From the NCBI GenBank assembly GCA_038363005.1, contig JBBQBI010000018.1, forward strand, positions 1 to 64,000: DNA of 64,000 nucleotides, written 5' to 3'. Position numbers and translations under genes: made by a program. The stretch is from JAKOWB01 sp038363005 (GTDB lineage: Bacteria > Pseudomonadota > Alphaproteobacteria > Kiloniellales > JACOMY01). A model generated the notes under the pieces. That model was not told the origin of the DNA, searched no databases, and saw nothing but the letters and a program-made list of their open reading frames with translations. Positions 55,166 to 63,392 of this stretch are shown here, piece after piece (the stretch's first letter is position 1; every line of letters begins with the position of its first letter).

Positions 55166-55660
55166 ATGTCGTTCCGTAGAGTCAGTGCCCCGCTTGTCCT
55201 TGCCCTCGCCCTCGCCAGCCTGTCGTCGCTGCCGGCCGCTGCCGGCACCACCGTCAAGGTGTCCCTGTGGGACAAGGGCGGCATGATGGATTTCAGCCAG
55301 AACATGGGCATGGGACTGGGGATGCATCACAACATGTCGATGGCGATGGTCGGCATCAAAGTGGACAAGACGACGGTGCCGGCCGGCAAGGTGACCTTCG
55401 AGGTCACCAACACCTCGAAGGAAACCATCCACGAGATGATCCTGGCGCCAATTCCCGACGAGAACGCCCAGCTACCCTTCGTCGCCAACGAGGGGCGCGT
55501 CGACGAAGAGGCCTCCGGCGATCTGGGTGAGGTATCGGAGCTCGACCCCGGCAAGGGCGGCAGCCTGACGCTGGACCTCCAGCCCGGCCTCTACACCCTG
55601 TTCTGCAACCTGCCGGGCCACTACATGGCCGGCATGTGGACCACTATCCGCGTCCAGTAG
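55166..55660 (+). CDS. Periplasmic cupredoxin (type 1 copper) protein
   Basis: A 164-residue secreted protein: Sec signal peptide (about residues 1-26, APLVLALALASLSSLPAAAG) and a cupredoxin domain. Type 1 copper ligands are His in ETIHEMIL, Cys and His in YTLFCNLPGHYMAGM, and the following Met. Before the domain there is a Met/His-rich stretch (QNMGMGLGMHHNMSMAM) that could bind additional copper. ATG at 55166 has AGGGAGA. Resembles sulfocyanin/cupredoxin-like electron carriers. Confidence 0.82.
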   Translation: MSFRRVSAPLVLALALASLSSLPAAAGTTVKVSLWDKGGMMDFSQNMGMGLGMHHNMSMAMVGIKVDKTTVPAGKVTFEVTNTSKETIHEMILAPIPDENAQLPFVANEGRVDEEASGDLGEVSELDPGKGGSLTLDLQPGLYTLFCNLPGHYMAGMWTTIRVQ

Positions 55661-55672
55661 TGTCGCTGCCAC

Positions 55673-55700
55673 GAGGCCGCCGCCGTCAGGCGGCGGCCTC
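55673..55700. terminator. Hairpin terminator between convergent genes
   Basis: GAGGCCGCCGCC (55673-55684) and GGCGGCGGCCTC (55689-55700) form a perfect 12-bp stem with a GTCA loop, 12 bp after the cupredoxin stop and touching the stop of the ammonia-lyase homologue. No U-tract on either side. Probably a bidirectional terminator. Confidence 0.58.
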
Positions 55701-57171
55701 AGCCGCCGTAGACCTCAGCGCGGAAGGTGTCGGCCAGACGGTCGCAGTCGTGGCCCAGGTTGCGCGGCGAGAGGTCGTCGACCGGCGGCAGGCTGGCGCG
55801 AATCATCTCCAACCGCGCGGCCAGGGCCGGCGGCACGGCGCGGTCGGTGACCCAGAGCGCCTGCGAGGCGACCGCCGCCAACACTGCCAGTGACCGCTCC
55901 AGCGCGTGGCCCGCAGCCTCCTGCTTGTGCCAGGCCGGGAAGATCGGCGAGACCACGTCGTCCTGGCCCCAGGCGCCGCCCTCCGCGCCGGGCAGCAAGG
56001 TGGTGCTAGCGGCCTGGCGGGCGCTCTCGATGAAACCGACGATGGCCATGGGGGCATAGGTCAAGGCCACCGCGCCGCCCGCCACCTGGTCGAGGTTCTT
56101 CGACAATTTCTCCGGCAGGCCGGAATTGGTGTGGTCCAGCGTCTTGGTGGCGTGGCGCTCGCACAGTAGGCAGAGGTCGGCCCATTCGTGCGCCAAGGCG
56201 TCCATGGCCGGCACGGCGTGGCTGTCGTGATAGCCGCCAGTGGAGAAAGACCGCCCGTCGGGATGCTCGGCATCGGGCGGCAGATAGATCGGGTTGTCGG
56301 TCACCGCCGGCAGGATCGCCGCGGCCGTCGCCTCGGCGGTTTTCAGCGCCCGCAGCGTGCGGGCGAAGACGCGCGGCAGGATGCGAAAAGAGACCGGCGC
56401 CTGGAAGCTGCGCCGCTGTCCACCGGTACCGGCGAGCAGACCCTGCAGGCGGCGCATTATCTCGCCGGCGTCGGGGTCGTTCCACAGCGCGGCCAGGGCC
56501 GGGTCGTAGGCACCGAGTGGCGCCTGGAAGGCCTCGACCGACAGCGCGAAAAGCTCCAGCGCCAGGTCGAGCCGCCGGCGCGCCGCCAGCGTGGCATCGG
56601 CCAGCAAGGCAGCGGCGCAGGGCGCGCCGTTGGTCAGCGGCCCCTTCTCCTTGATCTCCATCTGGAAGGCATCGGTCAGCTCGGCAAAGAGGTGATAGAG
56701 CGGCAGGATCTCCCCGGCCGAGCCATTGCCCTCCCCCGGCACCGGCGGCACCCGCCGCTCGCCGTTGAGCATCTCGACGATGGCCTGCACCACGCGCAGC
56801 GAGGTGGCACCATGCCCTTCCACCAGGTTGGCCAGGCGGGCGAACAGAATACCGCGCACCACGCGATCGGGCAGCGGGTCGCCGAACGACATGGCGCCCA
56901 CCGCCAGGCTGCGGGCATGGAAGCGCTCGGCCTCCTCCGCCCCCATCTGGCGCCTGGCGTTGGGGCCGTAGCCCGAGGTAACGCCATAGATGGCGCCCGC
57001 CTGGCGCGCCGCATAGCGCAGGAAGGCGGCTCGCACATGCTCGATGGTGGCCTGGGTGCCGGCTGTGAGCTCCACCCGTTCGCTGCCCCAGGCAACGCGG
57101 CGGAAGGCTTCGAGCGTCAGGTCGCCGCGCCCGTCGATGGCAAGCGTCATGTCTGGAGTCTCGGGAAGCAT
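55699..57171 (-). CDS. Aromatic amino acid/histidine ammonia-lyase homologue with altered MIO motif
   Basis: A 490-residue HAL/PAL-superfamily protein: YGVTSGYGPNARRQM (active-site Tyr), VEGHGATSLRVVQAIVEMLN, VTDNPIYLPPDAEHPDG and SFQAPVSFRILPRVFA. Where HAL/PAL have GASGD, whose Ala-Ser-Gly cyclises to the MIO electrophile, this protein reads GNGSAGEILPL, i.e. Ser-Ala-Gly in that alignment. It may be a non-MIO homologue with another activity. Start at 57171 is uncertain; 57150 is possible. Confidence 0.78.
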   Translation of the reverse strand: MLPETPDMTLAIDGRGDLTLEAFRRVAWGSERVELTAGTQATIEHVRAAFLRYAARQAGAIYGVTSGYGPNARRQMGAEEAERFHARSLAVGAMSFGDPLPDRVVRGILFARLANLVEGHGATSLRVVQAIVEMLNGERRVPPVPGEGNGSAGEILPLYHLFAELTDAFQMEIKEKGPLTNGAPCAAALLADATLAARRRLDLALELFALSVEAFQAPLGAYDPALAALWNDPDAGEIMRRLQGLLAGTGGQRRSFQAPVSFRILPRVFARTLRALKTAEATAAAILPAVTDNPIYLPPDAEHPDGRSFSTGGYHDSHAVPAMDALAHEWADLCLLCERHATKTLDHTNSGLPEKLSKNLDQVAGGAVALTYAPMAIVGFIESARQAASTTLLPGAEGGAWGQDDVVSPIFPAWHKQEAAGHALERSLAVLAAVASQALWVTDRAVPPALAARLEMIRASLPPVDDLSPRNLGHDCDRLADTFRAEVYGG

Positions 57172-57247
57172 TGGCTGGGACTACATCGCCAATCCTAGGC
57201 GGCGAACTGCCGCCGCGCCAGACGCCCCGAAGCCCGATTCCCCGCGA

Positions 57248-59215
57248 CTAGCTGGTCGCCACGGCAACGCCTGCTGGGCTCTCCGGATCCGGCGCCGGCT
57301 CCACCGGCGCTACGACCAGCGTGGCACCCGCCGCCTCCAGGCATTCGCGCGCCAGCGCCTCGAGGCTGCCGGTCACGGCGTCGGCCTTGGCCACCTCCTG
57401 CAGGCTGGCGATGTTGGCTGGCCCATCGTCCGTGTTCCAGCAGCCCAGCAGGATGGTGACGCCGGGCAGGTGGCGGCGCAGGCGGCGCACGGTATAGCGC
57501 AGGTGCGCCGGCCGGTCGGTGTCGAGGTAGCAGAGGCAGAGGATGCGCGGCGGCTGGGCCGCCAACTCACCCAGGCGTTCGATCGCCAGGCTGCCGGGAC
57601 CGGCGACCCGCGCGCCCAAGCCCTGGCGTTCCAGCACCTGCGCCAGCAGCGTGGCGACCGCCTCGTCCAACAGGCTGCGGCCACCGATGCAGAGGACCTG
57701 CTCGGCGCCCTCCTCCGCACGGGCTTCCAGCGGCACGACCGGCAGCGGGTCCTCGCCTGCAACCACGGCGTCCAGCGGCTCGCGATAGAGCAGGTCGGTG
57801 GCCAGCTCATGCACCGTGTCGCGGATGCGCTGCAGGTGCATCTCGTCCAGGCTGCCGCGCACCAGGTCGCGCTGCGCCAGCAGCAGCCCATCCATGGCGA
57901 CCGCCTCGTAGTAGGTGGCGAGCGACTGGTCCTTCAGCTTGGGCTCGGCCTCGGCGGCGGCCTCCATGGGATCGCCGGCCAGCATGCGTTGATAGAACAG
58001 CTGTGGCGGCGAGAGCACCGGCTGGTCGCCGAACAGGATGTCGAGGAAGCTGAGGCGCTCGACATGGCGGCCAATGACCACCAGGCAGACGGTGAGCGGG
58101 GTCGAGAGCAGCAGACCCACCGGCCCCCAGAGGGCGGTCCAGAAGGTGGCGCTGATCACCACCGCCACCGGCGACAGCCCGGTGCCGCGGCCGTAGGCGA
58201 AGGGTTCGATGACGTTGCCCACCACCGCCTCGACGGCGACAAAGAGGCCCAGGGTCCAGAACAGCAGCTCCCACCCCGGAGCGATGGCGACCGCCAGGAC
58301 CACCGGCACCACGCCGGCCAGGATGAAGCCGACGAAGGGCAGGAAGCGCAGCACCGACCCAAGGAAGCCCCACAGCAGCGCGTTGGGAATGCCGATCAGC
58401 CAAAGGCCGATGCCGATCGCCGTGCCGAAGCCGGCGTTGACCAGCAACTGCAACAGGAACAGGCGACTGATGCGCGTGGCGGCGTCGTCCAGCGCCGCCG
58501 TGGTGCGCGGAAAGTCATGTGCGCCGGCCAGGCGGATCAGGCGATTCCGCAGATCTTCGCGCTGTATCAGGATGAAGATCACGAAGATCAGCACGATGAA
58601 AAAGGTGAGCAGCGGATCGAGCAGCGGCGAGGCGAAGTTGCCCAGCCGCTGCATCGCGCCGGGTTCCGGTTCCTGGATCTCGACCTTCAGCGGCTCCGCC
58701 GTGTCGCTGCTCGCCGCCGGAGTCTCGTTGCCAGGCGTCGCGGTGACTTCGCCGGGCGGCGGCGTTGCCTTGCTCTCTGCCTGGGCCTCGCCGTTCAGCT
58801 CCGCACCAAGTCCCTGCAGCACGTCGGCCGCGCGTTCGAGCGTGCCGTTGCCGTTGGTAGCACCGCGCAGAATATGGATCTTCTCGCGGATAGTGCGCTC
58901 GTAGCGCGGCAGCTCGCCGGCCAGGTTAGTGATCTGCTTGGCCAGCAGCCCGCCCAGCGCCACCATGGCAGCGAAGGCGATGGCCACCGCCAGTATCACC
59001 GCCAACCCACGTGGCAGGCGCAGACGCTGCAGCGCCCCGGCAAAGGGCGCCAAGGCGAAGCTCAACAGGATAGCCATCGCCAGGGGAATGAAGATGTCGC
59101 GCCCGACATAGAGGGCGCCGATGATGATCACCCCCATCAGCAGCGTGGCAAGGCTGCCGAACAGTGTCGCCAGCTCCTGGCGACTGCGCGCACGCGACAC
59201 TGGTGCTTCGATCAT
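57248..59215 (-). CDS. AI-2E/PerM family permease with C-terminal soluble domain
   Basis: A 655-residue protein, against about 350-400 for ordinary AI-2E family members. The first 430 residues hold the 8-TM permease core (LAMAILLSFALAPFAGAL; VVGNVIEPFAYGRGTGLSP; GPVGLLLSTPLTVCLVVIGRHV), interrupted by an acidic Pro/Glu-rich loop near 135-190. Residues 480-640 form a soluble alpha/beta domain (VLCIGGRSLLDEAVATLLA, ILCLCYLDT, VTILLGCWNTDD) resembling cobalamin-binding-like folds, but without the DXHXXG motif. Function unknown. Confidence 0.78.
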   Translation of the reverse strand: MIEAPVSRARSRQELATLFGSLATLLMGVIIIGALYVGRDIFIPLAMAILLSFALAPFAGALQRLRLPRGLAVILAVAIAFAAMVALGGLLAKQITNLAGELPRYERTIREKIHILRGATNGNGTLERAADVLQGLGAELNGEAQAESKATPPPGEVTATPGNETPAASSDTAEPLKVEIQEPEPGAMQRLGNFASPLLDPLLTFFIVLIFVIFILIQREDLRNRLIRLAGAHDFPRTTAALDDAATRISRLFLLQLLVNAGFGTAIGIGLWLIGIPNALLWGFLGSVLRFLPFVGFILAGVVPVVLAVAIAPGWELLFWTLGLFVAVEAVVGNVIEPFAYGRGTGLSPVAVVISATFWTALWGPVGLLLSTPLTVCLVVIGRHVERLSFLDILFGDQPVLSPPQLFYQRMLAGDPMEAAAEAEPKLKDQSLATYYEAVAMDGLLLAQRDLVRGSLDEMHLQRIRDTVHELATDLLYREPLDAVVAGEDPLPVVPLEARAEEGAEQVLCIGGRSLLDEAVATLLAQVLERQGLGARVAGPGSLAIERLGELAAQPPRILCLCYLDTDRPAHLRYTVRRLRRHLPGVTILLGCWNTDDGPANIASLQEVAKADAVTGSLEALARECLEAAGATLVVAPVEPAPDPESPAGVAVATS

Positions 59216-59345
59216 CGAGAACCCCGCTGGCTAGTCCGGCCGAAGCGCTCGGCAGTCAAACCCAGGGCGCGGCCCCAGGGTCCATGACCGTGGCGATTCC
59301 CAGTGCTAACGCGGCGGCGGTGTCATGGGTTGCATCGGCCAAACC

Positions 59346-59377
59346 GCGGGACGGGCGGTAGCGCCCGCCGGTCCCGC
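59346..59377 (-). terminator. Hairpin downstream of mscL
   Basis: GCGGGAC (59346-59352) pairs with GTCCCGC (59371-59377), with an inner GGGCG/CGCCC stem. It lies 12 bp beyond the mscL stop on the minus strand. A short TTT on that strand follows shortly after. Probably a terminator before the AI-2E gene. Confidence 0.45.
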
Positions 59378-59388
59378 GCCTCAGCCGG

Positions 59389-59805
59389 TCAGGCCTGCTT
59401 CTTCAACAGGTCGCGGATTTCTTCCAGCAGCACTTCGCTTTTGGTCGCCGCCGGCGGCGGCGGCGGCGCCGAGGGCTTGGCCAGCATCTTGCTGATCTGC
59501 CCGATGGTGATGAAGATGGCGAAGGCGACGATCAGGAAGTTGACGATGGTGTTGACGAAGCTGCCCCAGGCGATGACCGGCGCGGCGGCTTCCTTGGCGG
59601 CCGCCAGGTTGGGATAGTCGCCAGGCCCCAGGTTGATGAAGAGGTCGGAGAAATCGACACCACCCAGCAACACGCCGATCGGCGGCATGATGATGTCGTT
59701 GACCAAGCTGGTGACGATGGCGCCGAAGGCGACACCGATGATCACGCCGATGGCGAGATCCATGACGTTGCCGCGCAGCACGAAGCTTTTGAATTCCTTG
59801 AGCAT
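59389..59805 (-). CDS. mscL: Large-conductance mechanosensitive channel
   Basis: A 138-residue MscL: N-terminal MLKEFKSFVLRGNVMDLAIG, TM1 VIIGVAFGAIVTSLVNDIIM with the gate region, a periplasmic loop (about 60-85), TM2 WGSFVNTIVNFLIVAFAIFI and a C-terminal cytoplasmic helix EVLLEEIRDLL. ATG at 59805 matches the family start; an in-frame ATG 10 codons earlier is unlikely. Protects against osmotic downshock. Confidence 0.94.
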   Translation of the reverse strand: MLKEFKSFVLRGNVMDLAIGVIIGVAFGAIVTSLVNDIIMPPIGVLLGGVDFSDLFINLGPGDYPNLAAAKEAAAPVIAWGSFVNTIVNFLIVAFAIFITIGQISKMLAKPSAPPPPPAATKSEVLLEEIRDLLKKQA

Positions 59806-59925
59806 CAACCCATCTCCCCTGGACGGCGCGGCCATCCCGCGGCCCGCCTGTCTTGGGCAAGCTTAGGGGAATCGGCGGAGATTTCCAGCCGGCGCGCGGG
59901 GATATTCTCCCGCAGTGGCGCTCAA

Positions 59926-61500
59926 TCAGGCAGCGTCCTTGCCCAGCACCTCGCGCTTGCGGCGGGCCATGTAGTCGTTCAGCGCCTCGTCCACGCCGGG
60001 ATCGATGGCCGGCGGCTCATACTCCGCCAGGATCTTCTTCCAGGTGGTGTTGGCCCGCTGGGTCGCGGTTTCCGCCCCGGCCTCGCGCCACGACTCGTAA
60101 TTGCGCCAGTCGCTGAGAATCGGCTCGTAGAAGGCCGTCTCGTAGCGCTCCAGCGTGTGGCCGACGCCGAAGAAGTGGCCGCCGGGCCCAACCTCGCGGA
60201 TGGCGTCCAGCGCCAGGGTCTGCTCGTTGACCTCGATCGGGGTCAGGAAGGCGGCGAACTGCTGCAGCAGCTCGGCATCCAGTATCATCTTCTCATAGGA
60301 GGCGACCAGGCCGCCCTCCATCCAGCCGCCGGCGTGGTGGACGAAGTTGGCACCGCCCAGGATGCAGGCCCAGAGCGCGTTCTGCGTCTCATAGGCCGCC
60401 TGGGCATCGACGCAGTTCGCGGCGTTCACGTTGGAGGAGCGGTAGGGCAGCTTGTAGCGTCGCGCCAGCTGGCCGCCGGCGATCACCGCCTGCGAATATT
60501 CCGGCGTGCCGAAGGCCGGCGCGCCCGACTTCATGTCGACGTTGGAAGTAAAGCCGCCATAGACCACCGGCGCGCCGGGCCGCAGGATCTGCGTATAGGC
60601 GATGACCGCCAGCGCCTCGGCGTTCTGCTGTGCCAGGGCGCCGGCCATGGTCACCGGCGTCATGGCACCCATCAGGGTGAAGGGCGTGACGATGGGCGCC
60701 TGGCCGTTGCGCACCATCTCGGTCAGGCCGGCGATCATCTCGACATCGACGCGGCGCGGCGAGTTGACGTTGATCACCGTCATGATCGCCGGGTCGCCGT
60801 CCAGCTGCTCCGGCGTCTGGCCGCGCGCGATGGCGGCCATGGCGATGGTGTCGACGATGCGCTGGCGGCCGATGCCGCGCGCCAGGAAGACCTTGTCAGT
60901 GTACTTGATGTTGGCATAGCAGGCGTCGAGGTGCCGGGTTTCCGCCGGCAGGTCCTGCGCCTCGACCGGCGCCGAGGAGACCGAGTGGATGCAGTTCAGC
61001 GCGCCCAGCAGCTTGATCAGGTTGCACTGGTCCTCGTAGGTGCCGGGCCGCCGGCCGCGATCGGTGTCCGAGACATTGGGCGGTCCGGAGACGCCGCCGA
61101 AGACGATCGAGTTGCCGCCGATCTGCACGCGATGATCGCGGTTGCGCGGCGTGACGTTGAATCGGTCCGGCGCCTGCGCCACCAGGCCCAGCACTAGGGC
61201 GCGGTCCAGGCGCACCATACGCGTCGTCTCGTCGACCTCCGCCCCGGCGGCGCGATAGGTCGACAGCGCCTCGTCGCACAGCACCTCCAGCCCCTGGGTT
61301 TCCAGCAGGGTCAGCGAGGCTTCGTGAATCGCCTCGAGCTGGTCGGCGGAGAGGATCTCGTAGTGCGGATAGCGGTTCTCCAGCCGGGTCCAGGGCCGCC
61401 CAAGGCCATGCGTGACTGCGCGCCGGGCGCGCATCTCGCTGCGTCCACCACGGCTACGTCCTTCGCTGCGGACGTGCTGCCGCCCCTCACGCTCGCTCAT
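59926..61500 (-). CDS. Trimethylamine methyltransferase (MttB) family protein without pyrrolysine
   Basis: A 524-residue TIM-barrel methyltransferase of the MttB superfamily (PF06253): LLETQGLEVLCDEAL, IVFGGVSGPPNV, YKLPYRSSNVNAANCVDAQ and YEKMILDAELLQQFAAFL. The frame has no internal amber codon, so it is the common non-Pyl type, some of which demethylate betaines. No corrinoid (MtbC-like) protein or reductive activator is visible next to it. Alternative start at 61434. The methyl donor is unknown. Confidence 0.84.
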   Translation of the reverse strand: MSEREGRQHVRSEGRSRGGRSEMRARRAVTHGLGRPWTRLENRYPHYEILSADQLEAIHEASLTLLETQGLEVLCDEALSTYRAAGAEVDETTRMVRLDRALVLGLVAQAPDRFNVTPRNRDHRVQIGGNSIVFGGVSGPPNVSDTDRGRRPGTYEDQCNLIKLLGALNCIHSVSSAPVEAQDLPAETRHLDACYANIKYTDKVFLARGIGRQRIVDTIAMAAIARGQTPEQLDGDPAIMTVINVNSPRRVDVEMIAGLTEMVRNGQAPIVTPFTLMGAMTPVTMAGALAQQNAEALAVIAYTQILRPGAPVVYGGFTSNVDMKSGAPAFGTPEYSQAVIAGGQLARRYKLPYRSSNVNAANCVDAQAAYETQNALWACILGGANFVHHAGGWMEGGLVASYEKMILDAELLQQFAAFLTPIEVNEQTLALDAIREVGPGGHFFGVGHTLERYETAFYEPILSDWRNYESWREAGAETATQRANTTWKKILAEYEPPAIDPGVDEALNDYMARRKREVLGKDAA

Positions 61501-61607
61501 GCCCTGATCTCCGATGTGTCCTGTCCCGCCATGCTAGTCGGATGACTTATCCGGATGCGACAAAAGCCGCCTGAAACCGTCCGGGATACGACCTGGGACG
61601 CTGGGGC

Positions 61608-62624
61608 CTAGGACGGCCGGTACCAGACGCCGCGCTCGTCTTCGGTCCGCCGCAACTGGCCACGCGACACCATGCAGTTGAGGTGCGCCGCCGCCTCGCC
61701 CAAGGCAAAGAAGATCTGGTGGTCATCGAGTGGCCGCTTGAACAGGACCGGCAGGAATTCTGCTGCCTGGCGCGGCCCGGCGGCGCTGGCGTGCAGTGCC
61801 TCCGCCAGCCGCGCGGCGTGGTGCTCGGCGAGGGCAGCCAGACGCTCGCGCAGGCCCTGGAACACCGGTCCGTGGCTGGGCAGCACCGTGGTATCGGCCG
61901 GCAGGCGGCGGAAGCGCTCGAGGCTGGCCAGAAACGTCGTCAAGGGATCGCTTGCCGCTTCGAACCAGTAGGCCGAGATGTTGGGCGAGATCTTCGGCAA
62001 CACCTGGTCGCCGGCGATCAGCAGGCCGCGCGCCGGGCACCAGAGGCTCAGATGCTCCGGGCTGTGGCCCTCGCCCAGCAGCAGCTGCCAGACCTGACCA
62101 TCGATCTCGAGAGCTTGGTCCGGCACCAGTGTCTCGACGGCGTCCGGCAGGGCCTGCATCCGGCTGATGTAGTCGTTGCCGCGGCTGCTGGCGCGCTTCG
62201 CCTGCTCGGCGGCGATGCCATTGGCGCGATACCAGCGCTCGACCGCGGCGCTGACGCTGGCGTGGTCCTGTGCCATGAGCCAGCGCGCCAGTGCGATCTC
62301 CTTCGCCGCGATGGCGAGGGGCGCGCCGGTCTCCGCCACCAGCCAACCGCCGAGGCCGAAGTGGTCGGGATGATGATGCGTCACCAGGATGCGCTTGACC
62401 GGCCGCCCGGCAAGCGCGCCAGCAAAGAGGCCGCGCCACTGATCCTGGCTGTGCGCGTTGCCCAGGCCGCAGTCGACCAACGTCCAACCATCGCCATCTG
62501 CCAGCGCCCAGAGGTTGATGTGGTCGAGCTGGAAGGGCAGCGGAAAGGCGAGGCGCAGGATGCCGGGCGCGACCTCCGTCACCTCCACCGGGCGGTCGGG
62601 CGGGCGGATCACCCGGGCGCTCAT
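61608..62624 (-). CDS. MBL fold metallo-hydrolase
   Basis: A 338-residue metallo-beta-lactamase-fold hydrolase: ILVTHHHPDHFGLGGWL (HXHXDH), later GEGHSPEHLSLW, LIAGDQVLPKISPN and VLPSHGPVFQGL with the remaining metal ligands. The C-terminal region beyond residue 260 resembles the helical tail of LACTB2-like proteins. ATG at 62624 overlaps the upstream hydrolase stop. Substrate unknown; many relatives are acyl-thioester or RNA hydrolases. Confidence 0.84.
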   Translation of the reverse strand: MSARVIRPPDRPVEVTEVAPGILRLAFPLPFQLDHINLWALADGDGWTLVDCGLGNAHSQDQWRGLFAGALAGRPVKRILVTHHHPDHFGLGGWLVAETGAPLAIAAKEIALARWLMAQDHASVSAAVERWYRANGIAAEQAKRASSRGNDYISRMQALPDAVETLVPDQALEIDGQVWQLLLGEGHSPEHLSLWCPARGLLIAGDQVLPKISPNISAYWFEAASDPLTTFLASLERFRRLPADTTVLPSHGPVFQGLRERLAALAEHHAARLAEALHASAAGPRQAAEFLPVLFKRPLDDHQIFFALGEAAAHLNCMVSRGQLRRTEDERGVWYRPS

Positions 62625-63388
62625 GCCAGCACCCGGCGGCCAAGAAAGTCTAAAATCGCGGCCTCGGTCGCCGCCGCCTGGTCGCGTTGCGGGCTGTGCT
62701 TGCAATCGGCCAGCACCAGTCGCTCCGGCGGCTGGGCAAGGCCGCGTTCAATGGCGTCGAGCTGCGCCAGGCTGCCGTACTCGTCGCCCTCGCCCTGAAT
62801 CAGCAGCGTCGGGGCGGCGATGCCCGGGAGGTACTCCTCGATATTCCAGTCGCGGAACGCCGGGCTGAGCCAGATGTCGTTCCAGCCGCGGAAGGTGGCG
62901 GCGGGATCGCGGTGGTACTTGCCCAGGCGCTGCGCCAGGTCGGTGGTGCGAAACACCTCGCCGGCGGCGGCGATACCCTGGATCGAGATGTCCTCGACGA
63001 AGACATGCGGTGCCAACAACGCCAGGCCGGCCACGGGCCGCCCGCTGCCGCCGGCGTGGATCAGCGCGATCGAGGCACCGTCGCTGTGCCCGATCATTAC
63101 CGGGCGCTGGATCGCCAGGCGGTCGAGCAGCGCCGGCAGCACCACCAGCGCCTCGTGATGCATGTAGTCGACCGCGCGCGGGCCGCTGAGCGGCGTCGAT
63201 TGGCCATAGCCATGGCGCGAGAAGACCAGCGCCGGACAGCGCGCGGCGGCGGCGATGCGATCCGGGAAGTCACGCCACTGTGCGGCCGAGCCCAGGCCCT
63301 CATGCAGGAACACCAGGCAGGACCGTCCGGCCAGTCCCGGAAGGTGGCGCAGCTCCAGCTCCTGCCCGTCGATGGCGATCCGGTCCAA
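62621..63388 (-). CDS. Alpha/beta hydrolase
   Basis: A 255-residue alpha/beta hydrolase: VFLHEGLGSAAQWRDFPD (oxyanion region), nucleophile Ser in MIGHSDGASIALIHAG, catalytic Asp in LIQGEGDEYG and His in LADCKHSPQRDQ. It resembles esterases of aromatic degradation (BpHD/PcaD-like), but no aromatic pathway genes are next door. Coupled to the MBL gene and 4 bp after the LivF-type gene. Confidence 0.82.
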   Translation of the reverse strand: MDRIAIDGQELELRHLPGLAGRSCLVFLHEGLGSAAQWRDFPDRIAAAARCPALVFSRHGYGQSTPLSGPRAVDYMHHEALVVLPALLDRLAIQRPVMIGHSDGASIALIHAGGSGRPVAGLALLAPHVFVEDISIQGIAAAGEVFRTTDLAQRLGKYHRDPAATFRGWNDIWLSPAFRDWNIEEYLPGIAAPTLLIQGEGDEYGSLAQLDAIERGLAQPPERLVLADCKHSPQRDQAAATEAAILDFLGRRVLA

Positions 63389-63392
63389 GCTT

